Origin: VAZQ01 sp036498625
GTDB taxonomy: Bacteria; Pseudomonadota; Alphaproteobacteria; Rhizobiales; Xanthobacteraceae
Reading direction: 5' to 3'
Length of the DNA: 64,000 bases
Assembly: GCA_036498625.1 (NCBI GenBank)
Contig: DASYFD010000314.1
Span: forward strand, 1-64,000
The position numbers and the translations under genes were made by a program. Shown one piece after another: positions 15,873 through 24,935 of this stretch (the stretch's first letter is position 1; each line of letters starts with the position of its first letter). Under the pieces are notes generated by a model. The model ran no database searches. It was not told the DNA's origin and was given only the letters and a program-made list of their open reading frames with translations.

Positions 15873-17488
15873 CGGCCGGCCGCCCGTCTCGATTGAACAT
15901 AGAGCAGCCAGGTCAGCGGCAACGAGATCAGCACCATGATCAGCGCGTAGGGCGCGGCCGCCGCATAGTCGATTTCGCCGCTAAAGGACCAGAACGCGGT
16001 CGCCAGCGTCTGGGTGCCATTGGGTGCCAGCATTTGTGTGGCGGTGAGCTCGTTGGCAATGCCGAGCGCAACCAGCGCCATGCTGGCGCCCGCCCCGGGC
16101 GCCGCCAGGGGCATGGTAACGGACCACAGCGCCTGCGCCGGAGAGCGCCCGAGCGAGCATGCGGCCTGCTCGAGCTCGACCGGAGCCTGCGCGATACTGG
16201 CGCGCAGGCTGATCAGGGCGCGCGGCAGGAACATCAGCACATAGGCGATGAGAATGGTCACGATCGTCTGATAGATCGGGTACGCCACCCGCACCGTGAT
16301 GGTGACCAGCGCCAGCGCCACCACGACGCCCGGCAAGGAGCCGACGATGTAGTTGCCGGCTTCCAGCACCCGCTGCAGACGCCCCGGCGCGCGGATCGAG
16401 AGCCAGGCCATCGGGATGGCGGCGACGGTGGTCGTCAACGCTCCGAGAACGGCGAGCCCCACGGTCTGGCCGAGCGCCGGCCCGATCTCCTGCAACCGCC
16501 AGACACCGACGCCTCCCGCCGTCAGCCAGCGTGTCAGGGTAACGATGGGCACCCCCAATGCCAGCATCGTGGTGGCGATCGGCAGCAGGAGATAAAGCGC
16601 GGTGCGCCGATCGACGCGGCGGCGACGCGGCTCGCGCGCGGCACCGGCACCGACGCGCGCATAGCGCTCGTTGCCGCGAACCAGCACCTCCAGCCCCAAC
16701 AGCGCGAAACAGCAGGCCACCAGCACCCCGGCGAGCATGTTGGCGGCGGGTCCATTGTAGGTGGATTGGAACTGATCGACGATGGCGGTCGTGAACGTAT
16801 CGAAGCGGATCATCCCGTATAGGCCATATTCGGCCAGCAGGTGCAAACCGATCAGCAGCGAGCCGCCGCAGATGGCGAGCCGCAGCTGCGGCAGCACGAC
16901 CCGCAGGAACACACGCCAGGGCGCGAGCCCGAGCGAGGCGGCGCAATCCTCAAAGGCAGGGTCGAGCCGCCGCAGCGATGCGGCGATGGGCAGGTAGAGA
17001 AACGGAAAATAGGCCAGCACCGAGACCATGATGCCGGCGAACAGGCCGTGCAGGCTGGGAACGAGGCTCACCCAGGCATAGCCGTGCACGAATGCCGGAA
17101 CCGCCAGCGGCGCGGTGGCGAGCCAGGCCCAGAGTCGGCCGCCGGGAAGATCGACGCGCTCGGTCAACCATGCCAGCGCCACGCCGAGCATGGTGCACAA
17201 CGGCACCGTGAGGATCACCAGCAGGGCCGTATTGATGAGCAATTCGCCGACACGCGGCCGGAAGATCAGCGCCGAGACCGTTGCCCATCCGCTCTGGATG
17301 CCCTCCCAGATCACGAAAGCGAGCGGCAGCAGGGCCGCCAGCGTGACCAGGATCGCGGCACCGGTCATCCACAGCATGGAGGGCCGGCCGAGCCATCCGA
17401 ATCCGACCAGGAAGCTCCCCAGCAGGTCCGGCCGCTTGAGCACGGCCCCGGATGCGCCGGTCGATGCGGAGGTGCGACCTGCGTTCAT
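15869..17488 (-). CDS. fbpB: Iron(III) ABC importer, fused permease
   Basis: This 539-residue protein has about twelve transmembrane helices in two similar halves, the layout of FbpB-type permeases that carry both halves in one chain. Each half has an EAA-type loop, seen for example in EDCAASLGLAPWRVF and EQAACSLGRSPAQAL, which contacts the ATPase. It lies between fbpA (94 bases upstream) and fbpC (four-base overlap). Membrane prediction and operon context agree well. Confidence 0.85.
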   Translation of the reverse strand: MNAGRTSASTGASGAVLKRPDLLGSFLVGFGWLGRPSMLWMTGAAILVTLAALLPLAFVIWEGIQSGWATVSALIFRPRVGELLINTALLVILTVPLCTMLGVALAWLTERVDLPGGRLWAWLATAPLAVPAFVHGYAWVSLVPSLHGLFAGIMVSVLAYFPFLYLPIAASLRRLDPAFEDCAASLGLAPWRVFLRVVLPQLRLAICGGSLLIGLHLLAEYGLYGMIRFDTFTTAIVDQFQSTYNGPAANMLAGVLVACCFALLGLEVLVRGNERYARVGAGAAREPRRRRVDRRTALYLLLPIATTMLALGVPIVTLTRWLTAGGVGVWRLQEIGPALGQTVGLAVLGALTTTVAAIPMAWLSIRAPGRLQRVLEAGNYIVGSLPGVVVALALVTITVRVAYPIYQTIVTILIAYVLMFLPRALISLRASIAQAPVELEQAACSLGRSPAQALWSVTMPLAAPGAGASMALVALGIANELTATQMLAPNGTQTLATAFWSFSGEIDYAAAAPYALIMVLISLPLTWLLYVQSRRAAGR

Positions 17489-17582
17489 GCGGATTGGACG
17501 TGACGGAGCAAGGCAGTCATGGGGTGTCCCGGAGAAGGCGAGCCTCCCCGGTATACACCACGGATTTGCGCGCCAAAGGAAT

Positions 17583-18611
17583 TTACAGAAGGCCCGCGGC
17601 GGTCATCAGGTCGCTCACCTTCTTGCTGCTGAGCTTGGAGGGCTCAACCTTGGGCGCGTGCAGATCGGCCAGCGGCACCAGCTTGGGATTGGACTGGGCA
17701 CCGATCCCGACCGCGTATTCGTAGGAATCGCCGGTCCGCAGCACCGTCTGGCCCTTCTCGCCGCCGATCCATCGCAGGAACGCCTGCGCCTCCGAAGGAT
17801 GCTTGCTGGTCGCCAGCACGCCACCGCCCGAGAGGCTGACGAACGCGCCCGGATCCTCGTTGCGGAAGTAATGCAGCGCCGTATTGTTGCTGTTCTCCCC
17901 GGTCTTGGCCTGATCGCCGAAGTAATAGTAGTGATAGATCACGGCGCCCTCGATCTCGCCCGCGTTGACGGCTTTGAGCGCCGCGCCGTTGCCCCGGTAG
18001 GCGACCACGTTCTGCTTCATGGCCTTGAGCCAGGCCGCGGTCGCCGCCTCGCCCTTGAGCTCGAGCATGGCGCCGACGATGGCCTGGAAGTCCGCGCCCG
18101 CGGGGGAAGCGGCCCAACGTCCCTTCCAGCTCGGATCGGCAAGATCCATAAGCGACTTGGGCAGCTGCGCCGGTGTCAGCTTGCTCTTGTTGTAGGCAAA
18201 GACCGTCGTGCGCGCGGCGACGCCCACCCAGCGGCCATCGCCGGACCTGAAATTATCCGGCACCTGGGACAGAACATCCTTGCCCAGCGGCGCGAACAGG
18301 CCGGCCGCATCGACCAGAGCCATGGCGGGCGAATTTTCCGTCAGGAATACGTCGGCAGGTGACGCGGCGCCTTCCTGCACGATCTGATTGCCGAGCTCGG
18401 TGTCGCCACCGTTGCGCAGGATAACCTTGACGCCACTGTCACGGCTGAAGCCATCGGCCCACGCCTGGGTCAGGTTTGCGTGCTGCGCATTGTACACCAG
18501 GATGCTGGCGCCGGCGGTGGCGGGCGGCGTTTGTGCGAACGCGGACGCCGGAGCCACGAGCAAAGCGGCAGCGAGCAACAGGCGCGCGACCGAGGGACGG
18601 GAGAGTTGCAT
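17583..18611 (-). CDS. fbpA: Iron(III)-binding periplasmic protein
   Basis: This 342-residue protein has a signal peptide ending near AFA (residue 26). The mature part begins with ILVYNAQHANL, and the later stretch DVFLTENSPAMALVDAAGL matches FbpA-class ferric-binding proteins. Tyrosines in YHYYYFGDQA are probable iron ligands. The ATG at 18611 follows a strong GGAGGT site and fits the signal peptide; a longer open frame upstream is not supported. It is the first gene of the fbpABC operon. The AT-rich gap upstream probably carries its promoter, but I could not identify a clear Fur, RirA or Irr site. Confidence 0.87.
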   Translation of the reverse strand: MQLSRPSVARLLLAAALLVAPASAFAQTPPATAGASILVYNAQHANLTQAWADGFSRDSGVKVILRNGGDTELGNQIVQEGAASPADVFLTENSPAMALVDAAGLFAPLGKDVLSQVPDNFRSGDGRWVGVAARTTVFAYNKSKLTPAQLPKSLMDLADPSWKGRWAASPAGADFQAIVGAMLELKGEAATAAWLKAMKQNVVAYRGNGAALKAVNAGEIEGAVIYHYYYFGDQAKTGENSNNTALHYFRNEDPGAFVSLSGGGVLATSKHPSEAQAFLRWIGGEKGQTVLRTGDSYEYAVGIGAQSNPKLVPLADLHAPKVEPSKLSSKKVSDLMTAAGLL

Positions 18612-18858
18612 GGAGACCTCCGCTGGATGTCCCACTCTACTGCTCGCCACCTTCCATCCTGTCAACAGTAAACTGAAACAATAGAATGGCTCTAATCTGG
18701 GAATACTTAGTTTAGAACCATGCAAATGTAGTAAGTCTCATGCGTTCTGGAGATATCTTGAGTTGCCCGGCCCCAATATCTAGATTTACCATGTAGAGCG
18801 AAGTGAAATGATGGAGCGCGCGCCGCGTGCCCGCCATCCCAAAGAGGCGAGATGTCGC

Positions 18859-19482
18859 ATGAGGATTTCGCGCTGGTGGCTCGCGCTCCTGCTTCCGATC
18901 GGCATCGCCGGCGCGTGGTTCGCGCTGAAGCCGCGGGGCCCGGAACCGCAGGCAGCCCTGACGACGCACAGCGGGGAGATATTCGGCGATGCGGACAGCC
19001 CGGTCGGCGGGAATCCCGAAGGCGACGTCACGCTGGTCGAATTTTTCGACTACAATTGCCCGTATTGCCGGCAGACGAGCCCTCTCATCGCGCAGGCCGA
19101 GACAGCCGATCCGCGGCTGCGCGTGGTGTACAAGGAATTTCCCGTTCTTGGGCCAGGCTCGACGTTCGCCGCCAAGGCGGCGCTCGCAGCCCACAAGCAG
19201 GAGAAATTCCTCGCCTTCCACCAGGCGCTCTATCAAATTCGCGGACCGGTCGACGAAAGCAGGACGCTGAGCGCCGCCGCGGCTGCGGGTCTCGACGTAA
19301 CGCGCCTCAAATCCGACATGCAGGATCCGGCGATCGAGGCCATGGTGAGCAAAAACCTGGCGCTCGCCCGCCTGCTCGGCATCAACGATACGCCGGGCTT
19401 CGTCATCGGCCGCCAAATCCTCGTCGGCTTCACTCCATTGAATGCGCTGCAAGCCGCCATTCGCGGCGCGCGGGGCGGCTGA
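18859..19482 (+). CDS. DsbA-like thiol-disulfide oxidoreductase
   Basis: This 207-residue protein has an N-terminal anchor or signal at about residues 5-22 and a thioredoxin-fold domain of the DsbA/Com1 type. The active site is CPYC at 67-70, and the cis-proline occurs in DTPGFVIG. It acts in the periplasm to form or rearrange disulfides. The ATG at 18859 follows a GAGGCGAG stretch; an earlier ATG at 18808 would add only polar residues. It is divergent from fbpA and convergent with the next gene. Confidence 0.85.
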   Translation: MRISRWWLALLLPIGIAGAWFALKPRGPEPQAALTTHSGEIFGDADSPVGGNPEGDVTLVEFFDYNCPYCRQTSPLIAQAETADPRLRVVYKEFPVLGPGSTFAAKAALAAHKQEKFLAFHQALYQIRGPVDESRTLSAAAAAGLDVTRLKSDMQDPAIEAMVSKNLALARLLGINDTPGFVIGRQILVGFTPLNALQAAIRGARGG

Positions 19483-19495
19483 TCATATCGGCCTG

Positions 19496-20329
19496 CTACT
19501 TCCGTGGCGGCGCGAACCCGCTCAGATCCGGCGGTGGCTGATCCTTATAGGCCGGCATCAGCTTGCCATCCGCCGTGTTGATGACGTAGGACTCATTACC
19601 GATCTTTTTCCAGCTGTTGTCCTCCGGACAGGTCTCCGGCAACCACTTCGGGCGCGGATCCTGCTTGCGGACGGCCTTCTGAATCTTGCCCCAGGGCCGT
19701 GTCAGAGCGTGGTCCAGCACCGTGATGTCGTCATAGAGCGTGTTGCGGTTGGTCTTGTCGAGATAAAACCGCTCCTTGATGATGGTCTGGTTGTCCTCGT
19801 GGAAGGGAACGCCTGAAACTTCGTAGGCACGCGGACCCCGCAGGAATCGGGTCTCGACTTGGAGCGCGCTATACTTGCCCTCGCCGGTCTCGTCGACCCA
19901 CCTACCGATCGAGTAGCCTGCGAGCGTTCGCTCGGGATCCGCGGGCCAATCGCGGCCGTCGGTATAGATCCGCCGATACATGTCGTTGTTGTGGCTCGTC
20001 AGGAGGTAGGTTGTCTCCGGCGTGATGATGATCTCCATGGGATTGTACATGTTCATCATGGCCGGCATGCCTTCCGGCACGCAGAAGGTCGACGGCCAAT
20101 TGCCTGGCTTGCCGGCGCGTTGGGCGGCCTTGCTGGCGTCGTATATCTGTTGGTATTCGGGCGTCAGCGGCGCCGGGCCGCCAATCTGCCAGTTATTCGG
20201 CGGGCCGGTGCGGTCCCATTGGCCTCTGAACTCGGGATATTTGCTGAAATCGACCACCTGCGCGAGCGCCGATGGGGCCGGCACTCCGACCGCCAGCGCA
20301 AACGCACAAATCCAGACGGGGTAACGCAT
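19496..20329 (-). CDS. Secreted protein of unknown family, paralog A
   Basis: This 277-residue protein has a signal peptide ending near ALA (residue 23). I do not recognise the family. It is a clear paralog of the protein encoded at 22915-23784. Both share APLTPEYQ, ITPETTY, RRIYTDGR, GYSIGRW, DNQ followed by KERFYLDK, DHALTRPW, IGNE and PPDLS, and two cysteines. The many conserved charged and aromatic residues suggest a soluble periplasmic enzyme or binding protein. The start has only a modest ribosome site. A PepSY membrane protein gene lies on the opposite strand. Confidence 0.75.
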   Translation of the reverse strand: MRYPVWICAFALAVGVPAPSALAQVVDFSKYPEFRGQWDRTGPPNNWQIGGPAPLTPEYQQIYDASKAAQRAGKPGNWPSTFCVPEGMPAMMNMYNPMEIIITPETTYLLTSHNNDMYRRIYTDGRDWPADPERTLAGYSIGRWVDETGEGKYSALQVETRFLRGPRAYEVSGVPFHEDNQTIIKERFYLDKTNRNTLYDDITVLDHALTRPWGKIQKAVRKQDPRPKWLPETCPEDNSWKKIGNESYVINTADGKLMPAYKDQPPPDLSGFAPPRK

Positions 20330-20681
20330 GGCATTCTCCTAGGTTCGTCGAACAGGCGACGACGCAGCGCGGTCAATTCTGCCGATTTCGAGTTGGCACG
20401 CCAGCGCAAAATTTCGAACGCCGGCGTAGCACTAAGGCCACGTTCGCCTTGCCGAACCGCCATCCAAAGAAATGACGGCTGGGGTAGAGGCAACGCATGT
20501 CCCCCTTTTCAGATTGGTGGCTTGATTGGGTAATCTGAATCATTAGACTTTGCCACGGCGCTTTCCAACGGCGGTTCCCAACCCGCAGGGCCAAGTCGAT
20601 GAGCCCGATCCTACCCCGAGCCAATCGCGGCAAGGCGCATGTTGCCGGCCTCGAGGCGGCACAGGCTGCGGCGAGCCAAAG
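20330..20681. other. Divergent intergenic region
   Basis: This stretch of about 350 bases separates the secreted-protein gene from the PepSY gene. It should contain both promoters. The frame of the PepSY gene remains open back to a TTG at 20550, but the extra residues are polar and unlike the family. I saw no copy of the shared 37-base motif and no RNA gene. Confidence 0.5.
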
Positions 20682-22145
20682 GTGACAAAGTCTTTGTGGC
20701 GCCTGACGGTCGCAATTCATCGCTACCTCGGTATCGCTGTCGGCTTGCTAATGTTGATGTGGTTCGCGTCCGGCGCCGTCATGATGTATGTCGGCTTTCC
20801 CCGTTTTCCGGAGCAGGCGCGCCTGAGGGCACTCTCGCCGATTGCATGGCAAGCATGCTGTCATCTTCCCGATGGGCTTTTTAACGACAATGAACGGTTC
20901 GCGAGCGTTCAGCTCGAGAACCTGCCTGATACGCCGGTGTTGCGGCTGCGCCGCACGCTGCTGCCCGACATTCTTGTCGACCTGGCGCAGGGCGGCATCA
21001 AGCAGATTGATGATGCGGCGGCGCTCGCAATCGCAGCGGATGCGCCTCTGCGCCTGTTCGGAGTTCAGGCCAGGGTGATCGATACTGAGACGATCAAGAG
21101 CGATCAATGGACCGTTGGCCGATATCAAGCCGACCGCCCGTTGTACCGGTTCGCGTTCGACGATCCGGAGCGTTCAACCATCTATATATCGAGTACGTCC
21201 GGGCAAATTCTGCTTTGGACGACGGCAAGGCAACGATTTTGGAATTGGCTGGGTGCGATTCCGCACTGGATTTATCCGTTGGCGCTGCGCGCCAATACCC
21301 AACTGTGGAGCCAAATCGTCATCTGGGCATCGATCCTCGGCACCTTCCTGACTTCCGTCGGGCTCTATCTTGGCATCGCCCAGTTCAAGCGCGGCAAGGA
21401 CCATAGAGTGTCGCCCTACCGGGGGCTGCTCTACTGGCATCATCTGGCTGGTTTGATTTTCGGCATCTTGACGCTCACGTTCGTCGTGAGCGGACTGCTT
21501 TCGATGAACCCGTGGGGCTTCCTCGGCAGCCGGCGGGGCAGCGAGCAGGTCCGGCTCGAGGGCGCCGCGCCCCGATGGGCTGAGATCAAGACTTCGCTCG
21601 ACGCCATCAGCGCCGGCTCGGTGCCGGCCGTGAGCCTGGTCACCGCTCCTTATGCGGGCAGATTGCATTGGCTGGCGACCGACCCAGCCGGCGTCGTCAG
21701 CCGGCTTGATGCGGCTGGCCGTATGGCGCCGCTGTCCGAGGGCGATCTCGTCGAGGCGGCGCGCAGGCTGGCAGGGGAAAACGGCATTGCGGCGCAAAGC
21801 ATCATAAACGAAGAGGATGCCTATTATTTCGATCGTCACGATGAGTTTGTGCTGCCGGTTTATCGCGTGATTCTCAACGACGCCGGCGGCACGCGATATT
21901 ATCTTGACGCGATCTCCGGCGCGCTGCTCCAACGGACTGACGTCAACAGCCGCTGGCACCGGTGGCTGTTTGGCGGTCTGCACCGTCTCGATTTCGCCGC
22001 ATGGCTGCGGGCCCGACCGGCATGGGACATCATTCTCCTTACCCTGCTGCTGGGAGGCATCGGCCTGAGCGCGACCGGCGTCTACCTGGCGGTTCGCCGC
22101 GTCCGCGATGACATCGGAGCTTTGTTCGGCCGATCGAGACGATAA
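20682..22145 (+). CDS. PepSY-associated transmembrane protein
   Basis: This 487-residue protein begins with GTG and the PepSY_TM opening KSLWRLTVAIHRYLG, which includes the typical helix-1 histidine. It has four transmembrane helices (about 10-35, 180-200, 250-270 and 445-470) and two large periplasmic PepSY regions. Related proteins are iron-regulated membrane proteins, some of which reduce siderophore iron. The substrate here is unknown. The start is uncertain, since no strong ribosome site is visible. It lies between the two paralogous secreted proteins on the opposite strand. Confidence 0.78.
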   Translation: MTKSLWRLTVAIHRYLGIAVGLLMLMWFASGAVMMYVGFPRFPEQARLRALSPIAWQACCHLPDGLFNDNERFASVQLENLPDTPVLRLRRTLLPDILVDLAQGGIKQIDDAAALAIAADAPLRLFGVQARVIDTETIKSDQWTVGRYQADRPLYRFAFDDPERSTIYISSTSGQILLWTTARQRFWNWLGAIPHWIYPLALRANTQLWSQIVIWASILGTFLTSVGLYLGIAQFKRGKDHRVSPYRGLLYWHHLAGLIFGILTLTFVVSGLLSMNPWGFLGSRRGSEQVRLEGAAPRWAEIKTSLDAISAGSVPAVSLVTAPYAGRLHWLATDPAGVVSRLDAAGRMAPLSEGDLVEAARRLAGENGIAAQSIINEEDAYYFDRHDEFVLPVYRVILNDAGGTRYYLDAISGALLQRTDVNSRWHRWLFGGLHRLDFAAWLRARPAWDIILLTLLLGGIGLSATGVYLAVRRVRDDIGALFGRSRR

Positions 22146-22513
22146 TCCGGTGTCCCGGGTATCGACAGAAGTGCCGCGCTCCCGACGGTATCGAGCCTCG
22201 TGAGGGCGCAACCCAATCAGCCGCGGTCAGTACGATTGATCTTCGGTTTTGCCTTCCAGCGCAGACCCCACGCGTATCAAATAAGCTACAAGGGCGTCGG
22301 AAGATAGAGCTTCAAATCAAAGCAGATGCAAGCCATGGTGCCGGCGTCGATCTGAACGGTGGTGGTATTCCACCCGTTCACTCCGCCTTTGGAGCGTGCT
22401 TCCCACCTCACTAACCCCGCATGTTGCGGGGCTTTTTTTGGCAGAGGTCACCTGCGGCGCGCACCACGTTGTCCGGTATGCGCAGGCGTTGCTGGTTCGC
22501 AGGAGCATCGAGC
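22146..22513. other. Long 3' region ending in a terminator
   Basis: No gene is apparent in the 270 bases between the PepSY gene and the terminator at 22413. The segment is either a long 3' untranslated region or a small RNA. I checked it for a tRNA T-arm and for a signal recognition particle tetraloop and found neither. Confidence 0.4.
22413..22440 (+). terminator. Rho-independent terminator
   Basis: A perfect six-base stem CCCCGC/GCGGGG with a five-base loop is followed by a run of seven T on the plus strand. It ends either the PepSY transcript or a small RNA from the preceding 270 bases. Confidence 0.85.
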
Positions 22514-22837
22514 ATGGACACTCCTTGGGTGTCACCCGCCGGCAAGCCGGGCTGGCGGAGACCGCTCAGAGTACTGATGTGCGTCTTTGGCGCCGTTGCG
22601 GCCGCAAGCGCGTCGGGAGGCGAGGCGATGCTCAAGCGGCAAGCTCCACTCCGAAGCGAGCCTTCGACCAATCGCACCCCCCTCCTGATATTGGAGGCCC
22701 AGGAAGCCGTCGACCTGTTGGATCCTGCGCCGAGCTCCGGCTACTACCACGTACGCACCCGCGACGGGGATGAAGGATGGGTCTTCTCCGGAAATTTGGA
22801 CATATCGGCTTCAAGCCGGCCCCCGCCCGCACGCTGA
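22514..22837 (+). CDS. Small exported SH3-like domain protein
   Basis: This 107-residue protein has a hydrophobic segment at about 17-33 (signal peptide or anchor). A bacterial SH3-type domain follows with the pattern LRSEPSTNRTPLLIL and a DGDEGWVF end, as in SH3b repeats. Such domains often bind cell-wall peptides. The ATG at 22514 has a GGAG site eight bases before it. It may share a transcript with nothing upstream, because a strong terminator lies 70 bases before. Function unknown. Confidence 0.6.
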   Translation: MDTPWVSPAGKPGWRRPLRVLMCVFGAVAAASASGGEAMLKRQAPLRSEPSTNRTPLLILEAQEAVDLLDPAPSSGYYHVRTRDGDEGWVFSGNLDISASSRPPPAR

Positions 22838-22914
22838 AAATGGCTGAAATCTTGCTGCCCCCCGCACGAGAGGGTCGTGGGTCGATTAGACGCTCCAAAT
22901 ACGGCTTGCACCCC

Positions 22915-23784
22915 CTACTTGAAGAAACTCAAGTCCGGCGGCTTCTGGCCTTTTTGCATCGGCATCAGCGAGCCGGCGGCGCTGAGGAAATAGGTTTCGT
23001 TGCCGATCCTGACATTGGCATTGCCTTCGGCACAGATGAATTCCCTCCAGGCCGGTTGCGGATTCGGATTCCGGCGCAGGTCCCTGACCACCGTCCACGG
23101 CCGCGTCAGGGCGTGATCGAATACGGTGATTTCATCGTGCAGGAGGTTCTGGTTGGCTTTGTCGAGATAGAACCGCTCCTTGAAGATCGACTGGTTGTCG
23201 TGGTGCAGAGGCAAAGCGGCGGCGTCGTAGTAGCGTGGTCCCTTGAAGCCGCGGGTTTCCACTTCGAGCACGTTGTAGCGGCCGTCATGTTCCTCATCGA
23301 TCCATCGGCCGATGGAGTAGCCCGTCAGCGTGGGCTCGATCTCGGCCGGCCAACTCCGTCCGTCGGTATAGATGCGCCGTGTATGCTCGACCCAGTCTAC
23401 GAGCACGTAGGTCGTCTCGGGCGTGACGATGAACTCCAAGGGGTGGAATCCATAGGCAATCTGGGGCATGCCGAAGCCCAGGCAGGAGGGGCTGCGCCAC
23501 TCCGCAAGGCCACCCGCCGCCTCCGACTTGAGAGCAGTCTCCAGAATGGCCTGGTACTCGGGCGTCAGCGGAGCTTCCTGGCCCTTTCCGGCGGGCTTGT
23601 TCGGGTCGAATGACGGCTGTCCGAGAGTTCCTGGCGTGCGGCGGAGGACTCCCGTCCACTGACCGCGCAAGTCGGGGTATTTGCCGCCTTCATCCGCCCT
23701 GACGGTATCCATGGTCACCAGGAGCGCCGCAAGCAGCAGCGCCGTCTTGAGCGCGATGGCCTCCTTCGACCTTCCATTGAGCAT
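22915..23784 (-). CDS. Secreted protein of unknown family, paralog B
   Basis: This 289-residue protein has a signal peptide (hydrophobic residues 11-25). It is a paralog of the protein at 19496-20329, with the shared blocks APLTPEYQ, VTPETTY, RRIYTDGR, GYSIGRW, KERFYLDK, DHALTRPW and PPDLS. The ATG at 23784 follows a GGAGAACC site and begins the signal peptide; the longer open frame is not supported. The copies share roughly half their residues by eye, so the duplication is old. No family name is known to me. Confidence 0.75.
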   Translation of the reverse strand: MLNGRSKEAIALKTALLLAALLVTMDTVRADEGGKYPDLRGQWTGVLRRTPGTLGQPSFDPNKPAGKGQEAPLTPEYQAILETALKSEAAGGLAEWRSPSCLGFGMPQIAYGFHPLEFIVTPETTYVLVDWVEHTRRIYTDGRSWPAEIEPTLTGYSIGRWIDEEHDGRYNVLEVETRGFKGPRYYDAAALPLHHDNQSIFKERFYLDKANQNLLHDEITVFDHALTRPWTVVRDLRRNPNPQPAWREFICAEGNANVRIGNETYFLSAAGSLMPMQKGQKPPDLSFFK

Positions 23785-24248
23785 GATGGTTCTCCGTTCA
23801 AAGGGCAAAAAGCGGATTTTGGTGGCGTTGCTGCTTGCTTCGGCTGAGCGAAAGCGCATCCAGCCCAACACATGGCCCCGGCATGGTTGCGACAGAACCC
23901 TCGGTGTCATTGTGCCAGAGCGCCGGCAATCAGCGAACGGTGGATCGCGTACTCATTTGCGACGCTATCGTAGCAGATTTGATACGGGCAGTCGGGACTG
24001 GCCGCGCCGTGGAGACGGCGCCGGCATCGCCGAGCGCTTACGCGCGGTCGGTGACTTGGTTCTTTGCTCCACCAGCCGAGTCACGCCATCCTCGCGCCGG
24101 CGGCCGCTTCCGGGGGGTAGCCAAGCCGCTAACATGATGTAGCCCCGGCGAGGGCTGTGAGAAGGAAAAGACCTTCGCTATACTCAAGCGTGTGGCTCGA
24201 GCCGCCTGTGCTCGGCCGAGGCGGGGGCGATTTAGCAGGAGGTGCGAG
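23785..24248. other. Intergenic region before cytochrome c'
   Basis: No gene is seen in this 464-base stretch. A TATACT hexamer at 24179-24184 is a candidate -10 element for the cytochrome c' gene, without a clear -35. The segment near 24116-24132 matches the first part of the shared 37-base motif at 12 of 17 positions but lacks the second half, so I do not count it as a copy. Confidence 0.4.
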
Positions 24249-24779
24249 GTGGTTGCTTTGAAGAAACATCTATCTGGTCGCGTGTGTAAGGGGATTGCCG
24301 CGCTCGTCATCTGCAGCGGATTCGCTCCCGGCCTCCTGGGAGCCAACTGGGCGGCATCGGCGCAGGACCAGGGCGCCGCCAAGGTCGAGGACGCGATCGT
24401 TGCGCGCAAGACCGTGATGGACACGCTCAGCGACCGAATGGACCAGATCGAGCAAATGATCTCCACCAACAAGATCAACCTCGATGCCGCGCACCAGGAC
24501 GCCGACACCGTCTCGGTGATGCTCATGGCGTTTCCGCATCTTTTCCCGCCGGCGTCGAACCAATGGAAGGCCGGCGCCGAGATCGATCCGGTCACCGGGA
24601 CCTATGCGTCACCGGACGTGTGGAGCAAATTTCCGGACTTCTACAAGCGCGCGAACGACGCCTCCAAGACCGCCTATGACATGAGCCGGGCCGAGAAGGA
24701 GGACGCCCTCAAGAGCAAGACCGCGGAGCTCCGCACCGCCTGTAACGCTTGCCACGCTGCATATCTCAAGATGCAGTGA
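24249..24779 (+). CDS. Cytochrome c' family protein
   Basis: This 176-residue exported protein has a signal peptide ending near ASA (about residue 38). Its haem motif CNACH (165-169) lies close to the C-terminus, the typical place for cytochrome c' with its four-helix bundle. The GTG at 24249 was chosen because AGGAGGT lies five bases upstream. Cytochromes c' bind nitric oxide and may protect against it. The long helical middle part agrees with the family. No partner gene is adjacent. Confidence 0.85.
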   Translation: MVALKKHLSGRVCKGIAALVICSGFAPGLLGANWAASAQDQGAAKVEDAIVARKTVMDTLSDRMDQIEQMISTNKINLDAAHQDADTVSVMLMAFPHLFPPASNQWKAGAEIDPVTGTYASPDVWSKFPDFYKRANDASKTAYDMSRAEKEDALKSKTAELRTACNACHAAYLKMQ

Positions 24780-24873
24780 AAGGGCTCATTGTCGGGCGCC
24801 GCTTTCGCGCATGTTCGAATAATATCGGGCGACCCTTTTGTCGGTAGGTGCGCGACCGCCTGTCCACGTCGTC

Positions 24874-24893
24874 GTCCCTGCGAAAGCAGGGAC
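24874..24893. repeat. Short palindrome of REP type
   Basis: GTCCCTGC and GCAGGGAC form a perfect eight-base stem with a GAAA loop. The form matches short palindromes that are scattered between genes in Hyphomicrobiales genomes. Only one copy is seen here, so its repeated nature is from general knowledge, not from the window. Confidence 0.5.
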
Positions 24894-24935
24894 CGTACGC
24901 CATGCCCTACTCGATCGAGATACCGGCTCTGCAAA

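Noticed and set aside
18612..18858. Fur, RirA or Irr box before fbpA
   Set aside because: The gap is AT-rich and contains TTTAGAA, but no complete palindrome of any of these regulators can be read.
22300..22440. tRNA or signal recognition particle RNA before the terminator
   Set aside because: No T-loop, anticodon arm or GGAA-type tetraloop could be found.
24116..24153. Fifth copy of the shared 37-base motif before cytochrome c'
   Set aside because: The first 17 bases match at 12 positions, but the GTCG-AA-TAG half is absent and the distance to the start differs.
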